This document shows, piece by piece, positions 10,573-22,055 of a stretch of 64,000 nucleotides of DNA. The notes under the pieces are model-generated. The model searched no databases and was not told the origin of the DNA. It worked only from the letters and a program-made list of their open reading frames with translations. The position numbers and the translations under genes are program-made. Source of the DNA: Anthonomus grandis grandis (Eukaryota; Arthropoda; Insecta; Coleoptera; Curculionidae); NCBI RefSeq assembly GCF_022605725.1, contig NC_065556.1, positions 3,782,001-3,846,000 of the forward strand. The letters run 5' to 3'. Within the stretch, counting starts at the first letter, position 1, and each line of letters begins with the position of its first letter.

Positions 10573-11505
10573 TTATATACTGGAAAGGAAAGTTATCACA
10601 TGGGTGAGTAAAATTAATGCTTTCATTAGCTCGAAATATTTTTGTGAAATTCCTTCTTTATTGCAATTTGTTTCAAATAATTTCACAAAAACATTTTCCA
10701 ATTTATATATTAGGCATATAAATTGTTCATTTGGCGACTTCAGACCCCTTTCAATATTTTCGATAACACTGTCACTGTCATTATGGTACTGTTTAAGTCT
10801 AGTAAAAAAGTTGTTGTCTAAAACATTAGCATCACTGGCAAATTTTAAACAAATATCACATTTATGAATTTTTAGAGTTTTATTAATTAAGTACCCACAG
10901 ACGTAAATAAATGTATTTTGCGTTGGCAAGTTTTCCTTTTTGTAATCATATTCTTGCAGGGTAATTGCTTTAATTTTTTGCTCTGGAATAATTTTTTTTG
11001 CAAAGTCGCACGTTTAGTATTATTCAAATGCTCTAAGAGAATTCCTAGGTCGTCAGCACAATTCATGTGATTTGAATGCAAAAAAGTTTTCTGAAAGCCC
11101 TTTCAAATTCTATTGGAGTTGGATTTATGGAATTGCCTTGTTATTTTCTGGTACTGCAAAAACATTTTTCCAAACAATCCTGGTTGATTCTTCTCAATTT
11201 AATATAGCTACAGCCCAAACTACAAAGTTGCTGCCAAAGTGCTAGTACAGCCTTTATTGTTATGATATAACAAGTACGAAATTTACATTTTAAAGTTACA
11301 TCTTGTTTTTTTTTGTTAAAAATTTTCATTTAGACATAAGTTTTCTAAAAATATCCACATATCATTTAAATATGATATTTGAAAATCTAATCCTTTAAAT
11401 GCAATTTTATACTGGTTGGGATGAGTAACATTAACTGAATTTAATAAATCAAATAATTTATCGAATTTTTCCAATACTTCAATGGTATAATGGTCAAGAT
11501 ATACA
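10573..11505 (-). pseudogene. P-element/THAP9-type transposase, C-terminal remnant
   Basis: Reading - from about 11505, a frame gives EVLEKFDKLFDLLNSVNVTH and then GLDFQISYLNDMWIFLEN. Next (11329-11141) comes AVLALWQQLCSLGCSYIKLR followed by RINQDCLEKCF, the degenerate form of the TRRLNQD.LENFFG signature of P-element transposases. Then (10929-10573) comes IYVCGYLINKTLKIHKCDIC, the Y..GY...K...C..C motif near the C-terminus. Frameshifts separate the pieces. The THAP DNA-binding domain and the GTP-binding insertion are not seen, and no terminal inverted repeats could be identified. Confidence 0.7.
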
Positions 11506-12084
11506 CACTTATACCCCCCATTTCAACAAAAATAATACTAAAAAAATATTTTAAAAATAAATATATTTTAATTTTAATTTAATTATTAATCATAAACACG
11601 CGTACTACGAATAGAAAAGTAGAAGCACGCCGCGCGGAGGCTTGCAGCAAATTAAACCCCTTGCCACCGTACTAGGCGGGTGATGGAAATCCATCACCCA
11701 GGAGGCGTGTCTGAAGTCTGGTGCTCGCACGCGTATTTTCGATCAGTTTTGCATCTGTATTCTGTAAATCTGTGCCATTGCATCAGAGATGTTGCAAGCA
11801 AACAAACTGCCTATAGTTCCGCGACAATACTAATTCTAGCCTTTCTATGTTCTAAGTTTATCAGCATTCGTAAGACATGCTCGCAATTTAATTGCTTAAA
11901 ATGTGTGTTCGTGAACAGCAAAACTTCTATTTTAAAGATAATGATAAAGTAGAGAGAATTTTATCATTTTCTACAGAATTTTATCATTTTATTTATTATC
12001 TAATACAAAATAATTTTCTATGTGTATATTATGTACCAAAATTTATTTATATTCAACAAAGTTAAATAGTCACATTTTTTTTTA
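11506..12084. other. Non-coding stretch with a GC-richer patch and hairpin
   Basis: About 11620-11800 is richer in GC than its surroundings. It contains a 10-bp perfect hairpin with an AA loop at 11678-11699 (GGGTGATGGA / TCCATCACCC). No gene is recognised. Confidence 0.4.
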
Positions 12085-14545
12085 AATAATAATAATAACG
12101 GCTTTATTTATTTATCGACAAAGTAAACTTTGTATAAAGCTGAAAAAGACAAATGGGTGGCGGTATCCAAAACAATATATCCCTTTTATAACTAAGTTGA
12201 ATTAAGTTCGGAGAGACAGTAAATATTTCTTGATGTCTTCTCGGAAGCTCATCAAGGACGAAATTTGATCTATATTAGTGGAAAATGTGTTAAATAATTG
12301 TGCAGCTGAGTAGCTAAAACTACGCTTAAAGAATTCATTACTATGCCTTGGCACACATAGAAGCCTACCATGGCGAGTCTGAGCCGATTCATCGGCATGG
12401 AAATCAGAGAGAGTGCTAAGTTTTTGGTGGAGGTATATCAGTAATTTTGTTACTCTAGTTTTAAATACTAAGGACGCCAAATGGAAGTGATATCTTTCCC
12501 TGATAGTGAGCCAACCAGATTTTTTTAAATGTGGCGTTATGTGATATATTTTCGAACATCATAGCAAAACCTTAGACATGTATTTTGTATCTTTTGTAGG
12601 CACATGTGGTACGCTGAGTTAAACAAGGCATAAAAACAACATTACAATAATTTAGGTGGGATAACACTAATGAGTCAGATACTCTTAGTCTTGTTTGAAC
12701 ATCAAAAGCCTCTATATGCATATACAATAATCTTAGTTTTCCAAGTTTTTGGATAAGCGATGATACATGATATGAAAATCTTAAATCTAAATCGATAAGC
12801 AAACCTAAATTTTTACAAGTAACTATCGGATTTAATAAAACATTATTAAGCTTTAATAAAAAGCGGTTATAATTTAAAAAAAGATCTCTTGATTTACCAA
12901 ATATAATAAACTGAGTTTTGCTTTGATTAAGAACTAGCCCATGTACTTGGGAAATATCATATATAATTTGCAAATCAGTGTTCATATTCCTACATGCTAC
13001 TTCAACATTACTAGGGTACTAGGGTTAAAAGAATAATATACTTGAGTATCATCAGCAAATTGATGTGAATTGAAATAGCTAAAAAATTTTGAAAAATCCG
13101 ACGTGTAAATAGAAAATAAAAGAGGGCCCAGTACGCTGCCTTTGAGAACACCCTGGGTTATTGGTTTAGTTTCCAATCTTAATGATTTATAAAAGACGAT
13201 TTGCTTTCTATTGAGAAGATAATTTTGAAAAAAATGCAAAACAGCATCTCCAAGACCGTAATATTTTAATTTAGTTAATAAGAGTTGGTGGTTTATGGTA
13301 TCGAAAGCCTTACTAAAATCGAGAAGTATGAGGCTTGTGCAAAGATTACTATCCCAATCCCGTAGAAGTGCTATGACACTGTCGAAAACCGGACTGGCTC
13401 ATGGGAAGAATCTTATTTTTTATCAACATAAATAATTAGTTGCTTTGCCACCATTTTTTCTAATATTTTCGAAAATACTGGTAATATACTGATAGGGCGA
13501 AAATCATTTGGATGGGAAGGATTAGACAATTTTGGAACTGGAATTACATGTGCTATTTGCCAATTATCAGGGAATGTACCTGTAGTGATCGATTAGGTCC
13601 GGTGCTATAAACATCAACATTTTTAAAGAAATACTGCAGCCAACAGAAGCCGATTTTAAACTATATATAGGTTTTTCCACCTCTTCGGATGATGTAGGAC
13701 TAAAATTAAGTAAATCATTGTCATGAAAAATTTTGTTGATATATTTATCATTAACAAATAAAGTATTATCCTTTAAGGTTTGGGACTCTACTAATAAAAA
13801 AATCACTAAATTGATTCGCAGAAATATCACATTTAGTCGATTGATCCTCATTGGGAGTTAGATTAAGAAATTTAATGGTGCGCCAAATCTTTTTTAAAAG
13901 TATGTCTGAAAAAGGCCTTTTTTCAGCCCTAACTACAATATAAACATAATTACGTAGCGACTTGTATTCATTCAAACTAGCTCCAGTTTCTTATAGCGTG
14001 ACAGGGTCTTGTTTCTAAGCCTCATCATAAACTTAAGGTTATCAGTAAGCCAAGGTGCTGGTCGTTTAGTAATCATAACGGCGCATGTATATTAAATAAT
14101 TCATCCACATTTTCATTAAGAAAACTGACCATCGCATTAGTATTGGAACATGAGAAAATGTAATGAAAATTAATGGACAAAAAATCATTTCTAAAATCAG
14201 TGTAATTAAAATTTTTAAAATCGCGAAAATTTTTATACATTGGCCTAGGTTTCCCTTTAAAACATTATACTAACTTATAATCTGAAATCTGAAATTATAA
14301 TATAAATTATCGAACTTCAATGCCGAGAACTTAATATAATTTTTAATAAAGAATCGCACACCACATCTTTTGTATCTCTATCTCTTCTTACAAAGTTATA
14401 ATCATCAATCTGAAAACTAGAGCCAGCCACTTCAGGCTTAAGCCATGTTTCTGAGAGGCCCAAAGAAAAGATCAAAATTCTTACTTAAAGAACGAACATT
14501 AAATTGGCCAAAATAAATCTGTGTATTACCAACATTCAGAATTTA
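12085..14545 (-). mobile_element. Second CR1-group LINE with endonuclease remnant
   Basis: Reverse-oriented non-LTR element. The 3' tail at the left is (AAT)n on + (12085-12098). Frames on - give, from the 5' side, an endonuclease remnant (about 14530-14330), a pre-RT region, RT and a C-terminal domain. It is nearly full length from endonuclease to tail but riddled with frameshifts. Confidence 0.8.
12202..14530 (-). pseudogene. LINE ORF2: endonuclease plus reverse transcriptase, degenerate
   Basis: The endonuclease remnant reads FNVRSLSKNFDLF and, after a shift, LSETWLKPEVAGSSFQIDDY with RRDRD (14330-14530). This matches the APE-type motif NVRSL...SETWL...RDR. RT pieces follow: KAFDT-like sequence near 13310-13340, then 13239-12997 with GVLKGSVLGPLLFSIY and QFADDTQVYYSFNP. 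The usual GVPQGS reads GVLKGS. The thumb and C-terminal domain follow in 12985-12572 (CKNLGLLIDLDLRFSYHV) and 12480-12202 (HARTRHGRL-like, FSYSAAQLFNTF). It is not functional. Confidence 0.8.
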
Positions 14546-16055
14546 CGAACAAGCTTCTGTACTCCGGATGTAAAAGGTGATTCCATACTCGAAAAGTAAA
14601 TTACATACGAAGAAACCCAATCAAGTTAATCTAGTAAAAAGTAGTATACTAATTTACCTAAGCAATTTAAATAAATTTCCCAAAGTAAACCTTATTCCAT
14701 AGAAATACAATATCCTAATAACCTTAGTTACGATAAAATATCATATATATGATACTGCAGTATTACATTCTGACACTCGCTCGACTTTGCAGTTCTTTAT
14801 CACAAGTTATGTTCATAACAATTATGCCGAACGTAATAACGTGGATAAGTTATCGTTTACATTTCTAATTACAATATGGTTTCTGGGCAATTAAGTAAGT
14901 ACGTACGTCTTTCCAAAACAAATTATATAATTTTATAAAGTAGCCTTGTAAATGCAATTATAGGAAAAGTATTAAATAAATATTACTTTTAATATTTTTG
15001 GCTTACCTGTTAATATGCGAAAAAGTGCTATTACTAAGAGCAAATATTGGAAACTGAAGTATTAGCAGTAAAAAAAATGTTATATATTACATAAATGATC
15101 GATGCAGGTTATCTAATACTGCCTTATCAATAAACTAAAACATGTTTTAAGCTTTTAGATTACAGAAATTCACACTTATTGATTTACGAGTATTTAAAAA
15201 TAAATATTTAATATTGAGGCAGTAGGAATAATACTAAGGTTACAGGTGCTCGATTTCCGATTATTAATACCTTTTTATTTTGTCTTAAAGTCACTGGTTA
15301 TCCACCTGTCGTATAGATTCTATTTTTATAAAATGACTTAGTGTTCGATTTAAAGGTTCGTGGTTGATTGTCTTTAGAAAAAATGGAAAATTTTAGCCAC
15401 GGTAAAAAGCTACAACAGATAAAATAAATAGAATTAAATACCTTCAGTTTTCTATTAAAAAGCTATATAATTTTTTTAAACGATGAGAATTTTGTCATAC
15501 ATGAACGAAAACATCCATAAATTATATCACACCTTTGATAAGGGTGTGGACTTTGTCACATTGCATTAGTGTCATACCTTATGACACTAACATAAAAAAA
15601 AATTCTAAACTAAATATCCTGTGAAAATTACAAAACCTCAGAAATTTTATCCTTCTAAAATCAAAATATATTACGAGATGAATAAGACCGAATGACAGAT
15701 GAGTAAGTTTTGTAAGCAAATTATTTTTTATTAATGCTCTAACAATGGTATTGTCTGCAAAATCTTTGACAAGTTGTCATACTGCGAAAACGTTAGCAAT
15801 TTCAAACTTGGCAGTTGCAACTAGAATGAAAATACCTTTAAAATAAGCTTGATTACTTATAATCGATTGACCCCCACTCCTATTTAAGATTTTGAGGGTG
15901 GTTGCAACCCCCGCCAAGAGGTTGATGTTAAGGAGTTGAAAGTATTTAAAAAAATTGTCACCCTGTATAATACATATATATAAACATATAATATATATAA
16001 ATACGAAACTATACTTATCGTAACTCAGTTGCTTATAAATAAAAGTTTTATTTTA
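14546..16055. other. Non-coding AT-rich stretch with small hairpins
   Basis: No gene seen. 15566-15590 is a perfect 11-bp stem with a CCT loop (TTAGTGTCATA / TATGACACTAA). 15860-15970 carries a GTTGCAACCCCCGCC-type patch and ends CACCCTGTATAATA, which on - is a TACAGGGTG-type mariner/MITE terminus. Confidence 0.4.
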
Positions 16056-16180
16056 GACTGGCGAGCAGAAAGTCCTGATCTGAATCCAGTAGACAATTTA
16101 TAAAATGAGGTAAAAGTATAGCTTAGAAAATATACCACACAATATCTCAAAGAAACCAGTCTATAAATATGAAGAATAAA
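16056..16180 (+). pseudogene. Tc1-like transposase fragment (third catalytic region)
   Basis: The frame at 16056 reads DWRAESPDLNPVDNL, stop, NEVKV. This matches the W...SPDLNPIENLW block of Tc1/mariner transposases, with Glu replaced by Asp and Trp changed to a stop. Only a short degenerate segment survives. Confidence 0.65.
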
Positions 16181-17372
16181 GGATATGTGTAAAATAACCT
16201 CATATCCTTATTACGTGTTTTGTTCTTATGTGCTATAGATGAGTATTAAAGAGAGACAAAAATGCATTTTTGGTACGTCATAATTTTTTCCAATGGCACT
16301 TTGATGGGAACACTCACTTTTCAGATGTTTCAATTTTTGGGGCACTATAATTTTTAGAATATTATTTTTTACTGAAAATATGTCAAAATTGAATGTTCCA
16401 TTTGAAATTTGGAAATTATGGCAAATCTTGTTTAACCGGTGAGCCGGTGAAGCGACCAGAAAATAACGAAATACGTAAAAAAATGTGCGTATACGTAACA
16501 TTTACATTTAATTACAACTTTAATTTGTTTTGCCTAAAAAGCAAAGAATATGTCATTTGTAGAGGTATCAAGGCAGAATTAAAAAAAAGAATAAATAGGC
16601 TCAAAGGATTTGTTGTGGCCAGATTATTTTCAACTACAATCTACATACTTAAATAAAATTATAAAAAAATACGCTGAAAATCCTCCTTAATGATGAACAG
16701 ATGTGCAAAAAATTTCATACAAACATTTTAGAATGATAAAAAACTCACTTTTCTCTTCAAATTTTAACACCCTGTAGCTCAAAAATTAAGAGGTTTAGGA
16801 TATATGTTGATATAAGGTTTTCTTATTTACAACCACTCCTGTATTAACGGAACTCAATTAATTAACACCCTGTATAGAATCTACTTTATAGAAAGGTAGA
16901 TATCATTAGATATAAAAGGCATCTGAATTAAAAAGTAAAACGACCGGGAAAGGTAAAATCTGTAAACCTCGGATTTCGTTCGGATGTTTTAGGAAATAAT
17001 TTGGTTTCTGCTGATAATTGCATCGGATAGGTTAGGAATTGTACTTCAAATATATCTACGATATTTTCGATTTCGTCACAACTTTTTTTTACAATTCGTT
17101 TTAAGGGTTTATTAATTGACCTAACTTAGCTAAAATTAAGCCAATTTAAGACTTAATAGAACTGAATTTTAGTTCCTGCGTAATTTTACTTTTTGAAACG
17201 TTGACGACTCGTTACATTTTTTTAAACATTCCTCCATTCCTGGATCTTTCGTAACAGCCGAACGGTCAATTTTCAAAATTGAAATTAATCAAGTGTTTTC
17301 TAAGAAACCATAAGGGACAAGAAATGCAATTAAAAACAAAGATCGTAGATTTCATTCAATAATTTCATCACA
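16181..17372. other. Debris with two mariner-type ends
   Basis: AACACCCTGTAG near 16765 and AACACCCTGTATAG near 16863 are reverse-oriented TACAGGGTGTT termini. No other identifiable content. Confidence 0.4.
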
Positions 17373-17820
17373 TTGAAGAAGTTGATATGTTCGATAGCTG
17401 TTCGGACTAATTTGATTTCCATTGAAAGATTCTTAACAGCGCACGAACATCGAGATCAATTTCTGAAACCCATTGTTCATCCACGCGCTATAGAATTTAG
17501 TGAAAATTTACTTATGCACGATAATGCACGTCCGCATGTTGCAAATATCGTTAGAAACTTTTTGGAGCAGAACAAATTCAGGTATTGCATTGGTCTGCGC
17601 AATCTTAACCGAGTTAAATCCTATAACGAGCACGTTAGGGATATGTTGAAAAAACGTGTTTTAGATTAAGGAATTCCAGATTCAGACAAAGGAAGAGTTG
17701 CTGAAATGTAAGCCAGAGCAACGGCTACAAATTAAGCAAAACGACTTTGACAATTTAAGAATTAAAAGAATGCCAAACAGATGTCAGGCTGTTATTAACA
17801 ATAGGGGTGGGCATACACCC
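17373..17820 (+). pseudogene. Tc1-like transposase C-terminal half, degenerate
   Basis: The first frame has LKPIVHPRAIEFSENLLMHD followed by NARPHVANIV, the second catalytic Asp block (DNARPHVA). The SPDLNPIEHVWDMLKRRV-type block is degenerate (SYNEHVRDMLKKRV). After a stop, a second frame gives RMPNRCQAVINNRGGHT, the C-terminal signature of Tc1 transposases. The N-terminal DNA-binding part is absent. Confidence 0.75.
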
Positions 17821-18094
17821 CTATTATTAATTATTATTAATAAGGGATTTTTCTTTTCTATTAACTTTTCTTTAAATTTTATTATTTCGAAATTTTGCTA
17901 TTTTAGTCGTTTAAATTGTCATACCTACATTATTAATCCCTAGATATACTACGACGAATTTATGTATTTTTGATAAAGTAATGTTCAGCAATTCAGTATT
18001 TTCTAAATAAATTTTCAATTAATTGTCTTCTAATACCTTTTTTCCTAGACCATTTTGATGTCATAATTGTCATTTTGATAATAAGGGGCTGATA

Positions 18095-18265
18095 ACAAAT
18101 CTTGGGAGTATTCAGAAACAATTTGCAATGAACTATCACTGTTCACACATTGATTTCTTCCCCATAGAGAGTTTCTAAAGATTGAACTGCAGAGTTTTCA
18201 AAACCAACATAGGATAGGATTGTTAAAAGTAGCTCATGGTATCCAAAGGCCTTAGTGTAATTTGG
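18095..18265 (-). pseudogene. Possible LINE reverse transcriptase sliver
   Basis: On - a frame gives KAFGYHELLLTILSYVGFEN and then SAVQSLETLYGEE, resembling the KAFD..NH.LLL..L...G segment of LINE RT. It is short and opposite in strand to the LINE that follows. Confidence 0.35.
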
Positions 18266-18399
18266 GAGGGGGAAAACTGTAATTTGTTCGAAATCTGCCG
18301 CTCTAAATATGTCATTAACAATAATGAATATGTAAAATAATTAAATTTTAAAGTGGAAAAAGTCCCAAACAAAAAGGTACACTAAAAAAATATCCATGG

Positions 18400-20130
18400 G
18401 TTAATGATACTGATGTAAAACAAGCACAAACAGAACGTAACAACACATACAAGCGATTGTCTCTTACCAAAAGTGAAATTAATTGGAACATGTATCAAAT
18501 GTTATGCAATAATGTGACTTCACTTATACGACAGGAGAAAAAAATATTTTATGAAGAAAACATAGATATGTGTAGGGGTGATAGTAAAAAAATGTGGCGA
18601 ACTCTAAAAGGTTTGATAGGAAGCAAAAATCAGCCTACAGAGTTTGGGGATATTGATTTTGGTCCATATAATACCAGCATAGAAGAAAATTTTCACCAAT
18701 ATTATGCAGATAGTGTCGCGGAAATTTCATAAAATATAGAGAAACGGCAATGGGACTGTAAAGTTAGTGAAAATAAGAACTCAGAGATAGCAAACTTTAA
18801 AAACCTTACTATTCAGGAACTAAAATCTATTATATTTAAACTTAAAAACAAAAGAACCAGTGAGTTCTTCAGCGTTAAGTTGATCAAAGACTTATTTTGT
18901 GTGGTGGGATATCCTTTACTCTATCTAATAAATACCTCTTTAGTTCCAGATGAACTGAAAACAAGTATTATGATTCACATCCCTAAAGTGTCAAAACCAA
19001 AAGTCCCAGAAGAATTTCGACCCACCCCAAGTGGAGAAAAAAATAAACGATGAAAATGTTGTGCTTAGCGTTTTTATCGATTTAAAACGGGCATTTGTGA
19101 CTATAGATCGCGTCCTTATTAAGAAACTAAAGTTATAAGGAGTTAAAAGTACTGTATTAAAAGGGATTAAGGATTATTTAAGTAACAGATGTACTAGATT
19201 AGTAACAGATGTGTTCTTGGGCCCTTATTATTTATAATTTACGTAAATGATATAACACAGTTTTGCGTAATTCATTTATTAACTTGTTTGCGGACGACAC
19301 TGTGGTTTGCGTGATAGGAAACGAGTTCAAAAACATTACCAGAATAATGAACTCTTGAGATGCATATTTTGTATGACTGGTTGTGCAAAAATAAATTAAA
19401 ACAAAGTCAAAGACAAACTGTAATAAATTTTATGAATCAGGCTGTGATACTGTAAATATATTATACTGTATATTGTACTGTAAATATAAATGGAGATCAA
19501 GTAGATTTTGTTTCTGAAATTAAATACTTGAGAATAATTATTGATCTACAGTTGAACTTTTTATTGTACATAGATTATAATTGTTTATGAAAAGTTAGGT
19601 AAAAAAATTTCATTTTTGTCTAGTATTTCGTATTTCAACTTGATTGTCACTATGGTCTAAAAAGTTAGTAAATATACACCAATTGTATCTATGGTTTCTA
19701 CATTAAATTGGTTATCTGTAGGAAAAAATATCAAAAAGGCAAATTTAACATTATTATTTTATATATTAATTTTTAAAATTGAACATGGTCTTTTACCTAA
19801 CTATTGAGCGACGTTTTTGGAAAAAAGAGAAAATTTCTATCAATACAATATTTGGTCAAAGCAGAACTACAATATTCAACATGTTAAAACTACTGCTTTA
19901 CAAAAATCACTGTTTTTTGATGGAATTCGTCTGCTTAACAGCCTACCAGTAAATATTAAAGAAGCAACATCACTGAATATGTTTGATAGAAAAGTTTTTA
20001 ATTTTTTAAACGATCAATTATAATTTAATTTTAAGGAATTTATTGTTATACACATGTATAATGAAATGTTTGTTATATGTACTAGCCAGGTGCTAAATAA
20101 TGGATATTATTATTATTATTACTATTAGGA
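18400..20130 (+). mobile_element. Third LINE, forward orientation, degenerate
   Basis: The pre-RT frame 18457-18732 (YEENIDMCRGDSKKMWRTLK) is followed by RT pieces broken by stops: IQELKSIIFKLKNKRTSE, IHIPKVSKPKVPEEFRP, and LNRF/FADD-type sequence near 19285-19310 (NLFADDTVVC). A C-terminal piece at 19817-20023 carries KTTALQKSLFFDGIRLLNSL. The 3' tail is (ATT)n at about 20102-20127. It belongs with the CR1/L2-like LINEs of this window. Confidence 0.75.
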
Positions 20131-21843
20131 TTATTAAATGTCCTTGTTGTAACAGAAATAAGTTTCTTTTAATCATAAAAATTACTTGGAATCGGACTTC
20201 ACGTTATGTGAACTTTTTTATCACAGAAATGACCTCTTTCGGTTTGGATCCTCATTTATAATATATCCTAAGAATTTAACCGTAACCAAGATCATTTTGT
20301 AAATTAGGAATAACTTTATATATTCATTTAACTCTTTAATTATTTATGACATACAAAATATGACTTTTACCCGGCTATACTGACGCACATTTACATTATT
20401 TCGTTACGGTAAATTCACTCATGCATACAAACATTGATGAAAAAATTAACAATTACAATGCAAATTTTCCTAAGGATTACACACAATGCAAATAAAATTC
20501 CTGTTAAAATAAAACTATATACATAAAATAATAAAACAAATACATTAATTATTGAATTTACCTGTATGTTAACTAGATTTATAAACAGAGAGAATACCGT
20601 AAAAAAGCCGATCGGTAACTGCAGAAACCAAATTTCTACTTCTGACACCGACTGCGATCAAAAGCGTGAAAACCTGCTGCTCCTGCTGTTATCGTACCTG
20701 GCTGAACGAAGGTTATAAGCGACGTTGCCGTTAACCTCATAATTGTAGCAGGGATTTCAAATTGTATTAGTAAATGACGAGAGTCACGTGTTAGAAATCA
20801 ATATTAGCAGACACCAAGTCATGTGACGTTCATACTTAATTAGTTTATTTTATAATTATTTATTTGTCAGCAGGAAATCGAAAGGTAGCTTAAAAAGTAG
20901 CTATAAATAATAATAATAAGACGTTTATTAGTCCTCAAGAAATTACAGCAATTAAGCACAGAGAATAAAGCTAATAGGTAGATGTATTCACTTTTACAAT
21001 ATTACAACAATTCCACTAAATATTGAGTATTGCACCATTTACCAATAACACAATGCAAGGTGACCAAGAGGCCATAATATGCTGATTTACAGAGATATCT
21101 TTATACAAAAGGCTCCCTGAATTCTGTTGAGGCCAAAAAAAAAATTAAAAATTTAATAATAAACATTCTACAGAAAAAAAAAGAAAGAACATGTACCTAA
21201 CGGGAGCAGGGGAAGAGGATCAGGATATGAAAGAAAATTTGAGGGAAAGGGAAGATGAGAAAAATTATATAATGATATAAAAATAAATGACATACTAAAG
21301 CATATACAGGATTGTGAATTAAAAATGTAATAAAACTAGCCTAATCCTAACACATTATTAACTACTATCAACAAAAAATGTGCATCTGAAAATTTTTTTA
21401 TAGATAAAAGACGATTTTATTTATTAGAACAGTATTTGTGGGAGTTTCTCCAACCCAACCCAACTCTAAGAAATCCAGTCATTCAAAAGTCAGAACTTTT
21501 ATGAAAGGTAAAAACACAAAATCTACAGCATCACAGAAACATTTAATAAAATGACAAAGGTTACATGTTTCGCTTGACTAGAGTATGATCAGACCTAAAT
21601 AATAATTAAGATGATGTAACCCGAAAAAAGGAAAATTCAACAAAAACTTACCATAACGTACACAAAACACCTAACATATAAATAAACAAAGCTTACAATA
21701 AAGTGGCACTATCTATGTACAAAGAACTCAACTAATCAATCAAATCGCTCTATACATTTCAGAAATCTAACCATCATTTGAGAGTCTAGAACTATTTAAA
21801 GTTATTAAAAACTAGGTGGCCATCAAATTCAAACCTTTCATGA
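20131..21843. other. Non-coding stretch with one solo LINE tail
   Basis: 20905-20920 is AAATAATAATAATAAG followed by ACGTTTATTAGTCC, the reverse-oriented 3' end of a LINE of the (ATT)n-tailed type. The insert looks very short. The remainder is AT-rich with no supported gene. Confidence 0.4.
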
Positions 21844-21845
21844 AA

Positions 21846-22020
21846 GCGGCCCGGAGACGGTCAATAATATTGTCAATAAAATTGACAATGGTACTATTGA
21901 TGCGTCTAATTGATCGTGTCGGAAGCGATTGATGAGATTGTCAATCGATTGACGGCGATTGACCGAGATTGATTGGAAATTTGATTGAAGCACATTGACA
22001 GACGTGAGTAGTGAGAGTAA
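21846..22020. repeat. Harbinger subterminal TTGAC/ATTGAT motif cluster
   Basis: Many copies of ATTGA/TCAAT and GTCAA/TTGAC in both orientations lie between the left terminus and the first gene. A similar cluster lies at the right end (24850-24912). They are candidate binding sites for the element's own MADF/Myb protein or transposase. Confidence 0.5.
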
Positions 22021-22055
22021 GTGACAATCGTTCGGTCAGTTAATTAGCGGCTGCG

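Noticed and set aside
20415..20648. 77-codon hydrophobic open frame on -
   Set aside because: It has no ATG (starts with GTG), no homologue that I recognise, and AT-rich DNA readily gives hydrophobic frames.
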